A program made the translations under genes and the position numbers. Source: Flavobacteriales bacterium (GTDB lineage: Bacteria > Bacteroidota > Bacteroidia > Flavobacteriales_D > JAHECK01). From it: DNA of 40,234 nt. The notes under the pieces are model-generated. The model had not been told where the DNA came from, ran no database searches, and saw only the letters and a list, made by a program, of their open reading frames with translations. This document shows, piece after piece, positions 1 through 6,914 of this stretch (its first letter is position 1; every line of letters starts with the position of its first letter). The stretch is from positions 1 through 40,234 of the forward strand of contig JAHECK010000012.1 in assembly GCA_024641785.1 (NCBI GenBank). Reading direction: 5' to 3'.

Positions 1-1
1 T

Positions 2-427
2 CTTTTCGGAAAACAGGGAAATTATTATTATTCACTTGCAAGAGGTGAAGATCATAGAAAAGTCAATTCTGAATCGAAGCGAAAATCAGTAGGAGCAGAG
101 CAAACCTATATCGAAGATGTATCGGGAGAAACGATGCTATTTAATCTCCTCTCTAAAATTGCATTTGAAGTCTCTGAAAGATTAAAAAAAGGAAGGCATA
201 AGGGAAAGACTGTGAGCATAAAATTCAAATATTTTGATTTCGAGCAGCATACTCGATCCAGAACGATTGATGATTATATCGATGATGAAAATGAGATCTT
301 AAAAATAAGTACTGAATTATTGATGAGTGATTTTCCGAGCAAAGCCATCCGTTTATTAGGGATTACAGTAAGTAATCTTGGAGAAGCAGAAATTAATGTG
401 GTAGATCAGTTGACGATTGGGTTTTAG
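2..427 (+). CDS. dinB: DNA polymerase IV (Y-family), C-terminal part only
   Basis: The frame is open from base 2 with no start, so the gene begins upstream of the window; about 141 C-terminal residues are visible. Early residues GAEQTY and a following FNLLSKIAFEVSERL helix are typical of the junction into the little-finger domain of DinB. The next strands (VSIKFKYFDFEQHTRSRT) and the closing RLLGITVSNL segment match the end of the family. Pol IV carries out translesion synthesis in the cytoplasm, and the little finger grips DNA. The palm catalytic residues lie outside the window. It converges on tag at 531, and the roughly 100 bases between them hold only a weak hairpin (TGATG/CATCA) with no T-run. 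Confidence 0.88.
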   Translation, partial: LFGKQGNYYYSLARGEDHRKVNSESKRKSVGAEQTYIEDVSGETMLFNLLSKIAFEVSERLKKGRHKGKTVSIKFKYFDFEQHTRSRTIDDYIDDENEILKISTELLMSDFPSKAIRLLGITVSNLGEAEINVVDQLTIGF

Positions 428-530
428 CCTTTTGATACAATATTGATGCTTCTCCTATGTCGAAGATCAACATCACTCGGGGACCGATTGTAAATATTAA
501 ATAATTCCCGAACTCCTGTGCTTCTTAACT

Positions 531-1094
531 TTACTTCCCATAGCGAAAGCAAGTAGTAACATGATCATTAACCAAACCTGCTGCCTGCATAAAAGCATAG
601 CAGATCGTAGATCCCACGAATTTAAATCCTCTTTTTTTTAGGTCTTTACTCATCGCATCTGATTCTGGCGATGTTGCCGGAACGTCACTATGGCTTTTCC
701 AATGATTTACCATTACTTTTCCATCCACAAAGCTCCAAAGGTATTCCGAAAAACTACCTTCCTTTTCTTGTATTTCTAAATAGGCCTTTGCATTTGTGAT
801 CGCAGCATTAATTTTTAAGCGATTTCTGATAATGCCGCTATCCAGCATTAATAAAAGCACTTTGGTTTCATCATAATTCGCAATTTTATGTGCATCAAAC
901 TGATCAAAAGCATTTCTGAAATTTTCTCTCTTCTTTAAAATAGTGATCCAGCTTAGTCCTGCTTGAAAACTATCGAGAATTAAAAATTCAAAAAGGAGTT
1001 GATCGTCATGGATGGGTCTTCCCCACTCATTATCATGATAATCGGCGTAAATCGTTTCCTTATTTGCCCAGATACATCGTACTTTATCCTCCAT
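531..1094 (-). CDS. tag: DNA-3-methyladenine glycosylase I
   Basis: This 187-residue protein has normal length for Tag, which excises 3-methyladenine from alkylated DNA. The zinc-site residues known for E. coli Tag are at the expected places: C7 and H20 (in YHDNEWG) at the N-terminus and H178 and C182 (DHVTTC) at the C-terminus. The segment FQAGLSW of the helix-hairpin-helix fold is present. The ATG follows the copZ-like stop codon after one base, and an AAGGAG ribosome-binding site lies inside the end of that gene. It is therefore very probably co-transcribed with the copper genes, which is an unexpected partner for a base-excision glycosylase. Confidence 0.93.
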   Translation of the reverse strand: MEDKVRCIWANKETIYADYHDNEWGRPIHDDQLLFEFLILDSFQAGLSWITILKKRENFRNAFDQFDAHKIANYDETKVLLLMLDSGIIRNRLKINAAITNAKAYLEIQEKEGSFSEYLWSFVDGKVMVNHWKSHSDVPATSPESDAMSKDLKKRGFKFVGSTICYAFMQAAGLVNDHVTTCFRYGK

Positions 1095-1095
1095 T

Positions 1096-1317
1096 TTATT
1101 GCTCCTTGATCGATGTTATTTTGTAGCCGGCTTCAAGGATCTTTTTTTCCAATAAAGCATCTTCAACATATTCATTTAACTCTATTTCAGCTTTTCCATC
1201 AATGAGATCTACATCCACATCAGCCACTCCTTCCATTGCTTTAAGGGTATTTTCGACTTTCATTTTGCAATGACCACAAGTCATTCCTTCTATTTGGAGT
1301 ATTTTTTTCATATTCAA
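1096..1317 (-). CDS. heavy-metal-associated (HMA) domain copper chaperone, CopZ-like
   Basis: A single HMA domain of 73 residues. It has the metal-binding GMTCGHC motif near residue 12 and the usual beta-alpha-beta-beta-alpha-beta pattern, with a late segment ILEAGYKI. Small proteins of this type carry Cu(I) in the cytoplasm and hand it to the P-type ATPase. The gene lies 11 bases downstream of copA on the same strand, which supports that role. Other soft metals such as Ag(I) would bind too; copper is inferred from the neighbour. Confidence 0.88.
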   Translation of the reverse strand: MNMKKILQIEGMTCGHCKMKVENTLKAMEGVADVDVDLIDGKAEIELNEYVEDALLEKKILEAGYKITSIKEQ

Positions 1318-1328
1318 AATTTAATTTA

Positions 1329-3563
1329 TCAATTAAAAAAACGTAATCGTAATGCATTCAATACTACCGATACAGAACTAAATGACATAGCAGCTGCAGC
1401 GATCATAGGATTAAGTAAAGGACCTCCAAATAAATAAAGAACGCCGGCGGCGATGGGGATCCCAATTATATTATAAATAAATGCCCAGACTAAGTTCTGT
1501 TTTATCGTTTTTAAAGTAGCATAAGAAAGCCGGATCGCTTTTCCCACATCCATTAAGCTGGAACGTATTAAAATAAAATCAGCACTTTCAATGGCGATAT
1601 CGGAACCACTACCAATAGCGATTCCTGTATCAGCTCGAGCTAAGGCAGGAGCATCATTAATCCCGTCACCCACGAAAATAACCCGATGTCCGGCTGCTTG
1701 CAATCTGCTTATTTCTTTTTCTTTTTCTCCCGGTAACACATTTGCAATTACATGATCGATCTTTAGGTCCTTTGCAATGAATTGAGCGCTAGATTCATTA
1801 TCTCCGGTAAGCATACTAATGATAAGTCCGCTTTTTTTCAATTCTTCAATAGCAGCCTTACTATCTTCTTTAATTTCATCTTTAATAAAAATAAAGCCTT
1901 CTATTATCTGGTCTTTAATAAAACAAATGCCACTGCCACCTTCACCTAAAGTGCGTTGATATTCGTCATTTAGATCCTCAGGAATGGATAGTCCTTCCAT
2001 CATATATTGATTTCCGATCTTAATATCATGTCCATTTATAGTAGCATTAATTCCTTTTCCCGGGAAATTTTTAAAATTCTCAACATTTAATAATGTAAGG
2101 CCTCTGTTTTCTGCTTCTTTCACAATAGCCTTCGCAGCAGGATGATCCGAATTGATTTCGGCGCTTGCTGCAAACTGAAGTAATAGATTTTGATCTGATC
2201 CTATAATTCGATCGACAACCGGACTTCCTTTTGTGATCGTTCCCGTTTTATCAAATACGATATGATCTGCCTTATGAACATTTTCTAGAGCTTCACCTCC
2301 ACGAATTAAAATCCCCATTTGTGCTGCCTTTCCGGTACCAACCATCACAGCTGTTGGTGTAGCCAGTCCCAATGCACAAGGACAGGCTATAACGAGCACT
2401 GAAATCATTATAGATAAAACGAACTCAGCATCTTTTCCTGATAAATACCAAATAAGTCCTGATAATATTGAAATCAGAATAACGATCGGAACAAAATAAA
2501 GCGAAATTTTATCAGCTAAATGAGCAATAGGTGCTTTATCTCCCTGAGCATCTTCAACTAATTTTATAATTTGAGAAAGGAGGGTGTCCTGACCTACTTT
2601 TTCGGCGATCATTTGTATCGAGCCATCTAAGTTGATACTTCCTCCAATGATGGAATCCCCTTTATGCTTGTCTTTGGGTAAGGGTTCTCCACTGATCATC
2701 GATTCGTCGATCGAGGTCGATCCTTTGCTTATTTTGCCATCTACAGGTACTTTTTCTCCAGGTTTAATAACGATCAGATCACCTAAAACAATTTTATTAA
2801 GTGCTATTTCCTGTAATTTCCCTTCTCTAAATACGATCGCTGAATCGGGTTTTAACTGAAGTAATTTCTCCAAAGCTTTTGAAGTTCTTCGTTTGGCTTT
2901 AAATTCAAGGTATTTTCCCAGAAGGATCAAACTAATAATAACAGCTGCTGATTCGAAGTATAAATGATGAACTAAATGGATATCGCCGTAAGCTATCATA
3001 ATCGTAGAATACAGTCCATATAGAAAAGCAGCTCCACTTCCTAATGCAACTAGGGAATCCATATTTGGATGTAGTAGATAGAGTGTCTTCGTCCCAGAAA
3101 TAAAAAATCTCCGCCCTGCATAAATAACCGGAATACACAATCCGAGTTGAAGTAAGGCATGATTTAGTGGAGCAGTATCTGATGAAATGCTATCCGGAAG
3201 GGTTAATCCCATCATACTTCCCATTGAAATGATCAATAGTGGAAGCGTAAAGAAAAAACTTAAAATAAGGTCCTGAACTAAAATTTTAAATTCTTTTTCT
3301 TTCTGCTTGCTCTTTATAATATGAAAATCTTCTGCCTTTTCTTGATCAGAATAATGAATCACTTTATAGCCTACTTTTTTTACCTTTTCTTCTATATCAG
3401 AAACGCTATACTTAGAAGTATCGAGTATTTCGAAGGTGAGTTTCTCTGTAGCTAAATTTACAGAAGCATGAATTCCATCAAGTTCATTTACTGCTTTTTC
3501 AACACTTGATGAACAAGCAGCACATGTCATCCCTCCAATACTCAACTCTTGCTTTGTAGCCAT
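1329..3563 (-). CDS. copA: copper-translocating P1B-type ATPase
   Basis: A 744-residue P1B ATPase that exports Cu(I) from the cytoplasm across the inner membrane. One N-terminal HMA domain carries CAAC at residues 14-17. The membrane region has the transport-site CPC at about residues 394-396, followed by ALGLATP. The phosphorylated aspartate of DKTGT is near residue 438. The nucleotide-domain HP dipeptide (SDHPAA), TGDN and GDGINDAPAL are all present. The late membrane helices contain YN and MSFSSVSV, features of CopA-type Cu(I) pumps. It starts 4 bases after the stop of the unknown secreted protein and precedes the chaperone, forming one operon. Nothing looks truncated. Confidence 0.95.
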   Translation of the reverse strand: MATKQELSIGGMTCAACSSSVEKAVNELDGIHASVNLATEKLTFEILDTSKYSVSDIEEKVKKVGYKVIHYSDQEKAEDFHIIKSKQKEKEFKILVQDLILSFFFTLPLLIISMGSMMGLTLPDSISSDTAPLNHALLQLGLCIPVIYAGRRFFISGTKTLYLLHPNMDSLVALGSGAAFLYGLYSTIMIAYGDIHLVHHLYFESAAVIISLILLGKYLEFKAKRRTSKALEKLLQLKPDSAIVFREGKLQEIALNKIVLGDLIVIKPGEKVPVDGKISKGSTSIDESMISGEPLPKDKHKGDSIIGGSINLDGSIQMIAEKVGQDTLLSQIIKLVEDAQGDKAPIAHLADKISLYFVPIVILISILSGLIWYLSGKDAEFVLSIMISVLVIACPCALGLATPTAVMVGTGKAAQMGILIRGGEALENVHKADHIVFDKTGTITKGSPVVDRIIGSDQNLLLQFAASAEINSDHPAAKAIVKEAENRGLTLLNVENFKNFPGKGINATINGHDIKIGNQYMMEGLSIPEDLNDEYQRTLGEGGSGICFIKDQIIEGFIFIKDEIKEDSKAAIEELKKSGLIISMLTGDNESSAQFIAKDLKIDHVIANVLPGEKEKEISRLQAAGHRVIFVGDGINDAPALARADTGIAIGSGSDIAIESADFILIRSSLMDVGKAIRLSYATLKTIKQNLVWAFIYNIIGIPIAAGVLYLFGGPLLNPMIAAAAMSFSSVSVVLNALRLRFFN

Positions 3564-3567
3564 TTTA

Positions 3568-4458
3568 TTATTCCTCTATCTCAGGTTTACCGGCAGGTGT
3601 ATAAAAAAGATCACTGTCTTTTTCTTGATTTTTAGCATCTATATTCGGAATGTATTCCCAATTCTTTTTTTCAAATTTTAGCGCATCATAACTTCCATCA
3701 GGACCATAAAAACGATATTGACCTTGGACTAAATTACTGCTGGGTGCCAGATGATCAAAAACAAATTGTTCTTTTTTCTCATCGAATGCAAGATGCATAG
3801 TCGCTTTCGCATTGTAAGAAAAGACAAATCTTCGTTGCATTTTTTTATCGTTTTTTAAGACAGGATAGCCAAATTTAACGTTGTCACCATTCAAGTGGAT
3901 CACTTCTATTACTTTTTGAGTTAATCCATTGTCGATACCTCTCCAACCGGGCAGCACATAATAATTTTGCTTTCCTTTTTTAATAGAGATAATCTGATAA
4001 TATACCGCACCGGGCCATTGATTCGGATTAAAAGATTTGTTTTCCGCTTTTATCAATTCCCCTTTCTGATTTAGAAGAGGAATTACTTTTTGAATATGAC
4101 CTCGGGTATTTTTTGGATTGAGTTGAATGATCCCAAAAAAATCATTTATCCCTTCATTATTCTGTAGATTCCAAGTAAATACTCGCAATGCTTTGTCTGA
4201 TGATAGCATTTTCGAAATAGTAAGTAGTTTATCAAAGGGATAGTCAAAGGATTCATCTAATAGAAGCGCATTTTCAAGTACTTCGTAAAATTGAGTGTTA
4301 AAACCTTCTCTCGTTTGATTATCTTCTGCTAGAAGGAGATCGTTATATAAAGCGACTAGCTCATCCTCAATTTTGATCAGTTCTTCTGTCTGAGCAAAAC
4401 TATTTAGCGAGTAAGAAATGAAAATCACAAAAAATAGAAGGTAAGGTCTTAGTTTCAT
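3568..4458 (-). CDS. secreted protein of unknown function, head of the copper operon
   Basis: I cannot name this 296-residue protein. A signal peptide is clear: a lysine, then a hydrophobic stretch ending SLNSFAQ, with cleavage probably near residue 22. The mature part has no lipobox and no transmembrane segment. A first half rich in helix is followed by a beta-rich half with conserved-looking blocks PGWRGIDN, VKFGYPVLK, NAKATMHL, DHLAP and YRFYGPDGSYDAL. From memory, proteins with such blocks recur in Bacteroidota as uncharacterised exported proteins. No CxxC or Met/His-rich metal motif is visible. It is the first gene of the run and ends 4 bases before copA, so it is likely co-expressed with copper export. 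A direct copper role is only inferred from position. Confidence 0.75.
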   Translation of the reverse strand: MKLRPYLLFFVIFISYSLNSFAQTEELIKIEDELVALYNDLLLAEDNQTREGFNTQFYEVLENALLLDESFDYPFDKLLTISKMLSSDKALRVFTWNLQNNEGINDFFGIIQLNPKNTRGHIQKVIPLLNQKGELIKAENKSFNPNQWPGAVYYQIISIKKGKQNYYVLPGWRGIDNGLTQKVIEVIHLNGDNVKFGYPVLKNDKKMQRRFVFSYNAKATMHLAFDEKKEQFVFDHLAPSSNLVQGQYRFYGPDGSYDALKFEKKNWEYIPNIDAKNQEKDSDLFYTPAGKPEIEE

Positions 4459-4525
4459 TTAATAGATCTTTAGTATTCAATAAAACGAATGCAAGAAGTA
4501 AATATTACGCAGAATGCTTTAGATC

Positions 4526-5413
4526 CTAGCCGGTGACTTCAATTGCATTTTTATACAAATTATAAATTATCCCATCTGCTAGTCCTAATTTAGGAACGAT
4601 GATTGAGGAGATTCCTACATGTTCAAGAACATTCAGATAAATTTGAGCAGCATGAACAATAACATCTGCGCGATCACTTCTTAGATCCCATTTTTGCATT
4701 CTTTCCTGAATGGTCATATCCATCATTTCTTCAGCTAAATTCCGCATCAATTCCACGTTAAGGACCATCTCATTGTTCTGACAGCAAAGTTTTATGAGTT
4801 TATTGATATTTCCTCCGGTTCCGATAGCAAACTCGGGTTTGTACTTTTCAGAAACTTTATCCGTCCATGAAAGCATGGCATCCCATTCGCCTTCAGGAAT
4901 TTTTCCTGATAATAACCTGACCGTTCCTACATTAAAAGAATGATTAATTTCAGATTTACCATTGATCAATAATGAGATCTCCGTACTACCACCTCCTACA
5001 TCGATGTATAAATAAGGTTTGTTAGGATCCAATGTCAATAAATGAAATGTAGAAAGAATAGTTTCCCCTTCTTTATCTCCATCTATTATTTCGATATCGA
5101 TGCCGGTTCTTTCGAAGGTCTTTTTTACAATTTCATTCCCATTTATAGCATTTCGCATAGCAGAAGTTGCATAGGCTTTATAACCTTCTACCTGATGAAT
5201 ATTCATGATTATTCGGAATGCTTCAATTCCATTTATAAAATCGATCTCTTTTTCAGGGCTTATATATCCACTATCAAAAACGTCACTTCCTAAGCGCACA
5301 GGCAAGCGAACCAGACTTAATTTACCGACGTGTACTTTATTATTCATTTCGAGAACCTCACCTATAAGGAGCCTCATCGCATTCGAACCTATATCAATAC
5401 CTGCAAATTTCAA
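4526..5413 (-). CDS. Ppx/GppA family phosphatase (exopolyphosphatase-like), short form
   Basis: A 295-residue member of the ASKHA fold. The phosphate-1 motif DIGSNAMRLL starts at residue 7, the phosphate-2 motif DVGGGSTEIS lies near residue 138, and GTGGN follows near residue 200. It has only the two-domain core, without the C-terminal HD-like extension of long E. coli Ppx. The start is TTG at 5411-5413: the first internal Met (residue 13) would cut the phosphate-1 motif, and AAGGAAAA lies just upstream. Members hydrolyse polyphosphate or pppGpp; the substrate cannot be told here. No ppk is adjacent in the window. Confidence 0.85.
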   Translation of the reverse strand: MKFAGIDIGSNAMRLLIGEVLEMNNKVHVGKLSLVRLPVRLGSDVFDSGYISPEKEIDFINGIEAFRIIMNIHQVEGYKAYATSAMRNAINGNEIVKKTFERTGIDIEIIDGDKEGETILSTFHLLTLDPNKPYLYIDVGGGSTEISLLINGKSEINHSFNVGTVRLLSGKIPEGEWDAMLSWTDKVSEKYKPEFAIGTGGNINKLIKLCCQNNEMVLNVELMRNLAEEMMDMTIQERMQKWDLRSDRADVIVHAAQIYLNVLEHVGISSIIVPKLGLADGIIYNLYKNAIEVTG

Positions 5414-5499
5414 CTTGTGTAATTTTCCTTAAAAATAGAAATTGTTGATAAACAAACCGCATGCTTTTACCGGAAAACTAGGATGAAAATTTAATTTTG

Positions 5500-6795
5500 A
5501 TGAATATCATGGAAGTGAACGATTTAAGCCCCTTAGCAGAAAGAATGCGTCCTACGCAATTAGTAGATTATTTAGGACAAGAACATCTTACCGGCAAAGG
5601 TTCAATATTACACAATGCAATTATTCAGGAGCGAATTCCTTCTTTAATTTTATGGGGTCCTCCCGGAGTAGGTAAAACTACTTTAGCTCAGATCGTTTCG
5701 AAACAATTGAATATTCCTTTTTATACCTTAAGTGCAATAAACTCTGGAGTAAAAGACATAAGGGGAGTATTCGACAGTGTAAAAAAACAAGGTCTCTTTG
5801 GAGGTCATCGTGCCATTTTATTTATTGATGAGATTCATCGTTTTAGTAAATCGCAACAAGATTCATTGCTTGGCGCAGTTGAAAAAGGACTGGTTACATT
5901 AATAGGAGCCACCACTGAAAACCCTTCTTTTGAAGTTATTCCGGCATTATTGAGTCGTTGCCAGGTATACACACTCAAGCCTCTTGAAAAAGAACATCTC
6001 GACCTTTTATTAAAGAATGCGATAGAAAATGATGTGTTGTTGAAAAAGAAGAAAATAAAAATTAAGGAGTATGATGCACTTTATCGTTATTCTGGAGGGG
6101 ATGCAAGGAGATTGCTTAATGTACTCGAATTAGTAGTTAATTCATCTCAAGGCAATAAGGTAGAAATAGATAATAAAGCGGTGAGCAAGGTAGTGCATGA
6201 AAATCCTGCTTTATATGATAAGACAGGTGAGATGCATTATGATGTAATTTCGGCCTTTATAAAATCAATACGTGGAAGTGATCCCAATGCCGCTGTTTAT
6301 TATCTGGCGCGAATGATAGAAGGAGGGGAGGATGCGAAATTTATCGCTCGACGCTTAGTGGTTTTAGCTGCTGAGGATATAGGAAATGCGAATCCCAATG
6401 CCTTGATCCTGGCTCAAAGTACTTTTGAAGCGATTAATTTAGTTGGATGGCCGGAAGGGAGAATTATTTTATCTCAGACAGTCATCTATTTAGCAGCTTC
6501 GGCAAAAAGTAATGCAGCTTATATGGCAATTGAAAAAGCAATCGAAGAAGTCAGAAATTCAGGCGATCTTAGCATTCCTCTTCATCTTAGAAATGCACCA
6601 ACAAAATTGATGAAGGATCTCAATTACGGAAAGGAGTATCAATATCCTCATAGTTATGAGGGGAATTTTTACGATCAGGAATACATGCCTAAGGAAATAA
6701 AAGGAAAATCATTTTTTGAACCCGGTGATAATAACAGGGAAAATGAAATGAGAAAATACCTTCGTTCTAAGTGGAAGAATAAATATGGCTATTAA
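5500..6795 (+). CDS. rarA: replication-associated recombination protein A, AAA+ ATPase
   Basis: A protein of about 431 residues of the RarA/MgsA/WRNIP1 family, which acts at stalled replication forks. The opening PLAERMRP and GQEHL are family hallmarks. Walker A GPPGVGKTT is near residue 55 and Walker B LFIDEIHRF near residue 108. Sensor 1 (GATTENPSFEV) and the clamp-loader-like SRCQVY follow, and the tetramerisation C-terminus ends in KWKNKYGY. I chose ATG 5500 over the TTG three bases earlier; ATG 5509 is also possible. A TAATTTTG box lies immediately before the ATG at 5492-5499. It overlaps the start so closely that it may be chance, or may point to initiation at 5509. Confidence 0.93.
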   Translation: MNIMEVNDLSPLAERMRPTQLVDYLGQEHLTGKGSILHNAIIQERIPSLILWGPPGVGKTTLAQIVSKQLNIPFYTLSAINSGVKDIRGVFDSVKKQGLFGGHRAILFIDEIHRFSKSQQDSLLGAVEKGLVTLIGATTENPSFEVIPALLSRCQVYTLKPLEKEHLDLLLKNAIENDVLLKKKKIKIKEYDALYRYSGGDARRLLNVLELVVNSSQGNKVEIDNKAVSKVVHENPALYDKTGEMHYDVISAFIKSIRGSDPNAAVYYLARMIEGGEDAKFIARRLVVLAAEDIGNANPNALILAQSTFEAINLVGWPEGRIILSQTVIYLAASAKSNAAYMAIEKAIEEVRNSGDLSIPLHLRNAPTKLMKDLNYGKEYQYPHSYEGNFYDQEYMPKEIKGKSFFEPGDNNRENEMRKYLRSKWKNKYGY

Positions 6796-6822
6796 CTAGT
6801 TTAACACTAAATAAAACGCTCT

Positions 6823-6858
6823 TTTGTACTTGGGATTACAATAATAACCAAGTATAAA
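6823..6858. repeat. inverted repeat between rarA and dsbD
   Basis: Arms TTTGTACTTGG (6823-6833) and CCAAGTATAAA (6848-6858) pair over 11 bases with one G-T wobble around a 14-base loop. There is no T-run after it, so it is not a typical terminator. It ends just before the expected -33 region of the putative dsbD promoter. It could be an operator or the processed 3' end of the rarA message. Confidence 0.6.
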
Positions 6859-6881
6859 TTTCGATGAACTTGAATTTGTAA

Positions 6882-6889
6882 TATTTTTG
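6882..6889 (+). promoter_or_regulatory. putative -7 promoter element for dsbD
   Basis: TATTTTTG fits the Bacteroidota -7 consensus TAnnTTTG, 25 bases before the dsbD ATG. The triplet 19 bases upstream is TTC rather than TTG, so only half of the promoter matches well. Confidence 0.4.
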
Positions 6890-6914
6890 TTCATTATTAT
6901 TAACTGCATTTTTT

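Noticed and set aside
428-530. Terminator between dinB and tag
   Set aside because: The TGATG/CATCA hairpin is short, interrupted and has no T-run on either side.
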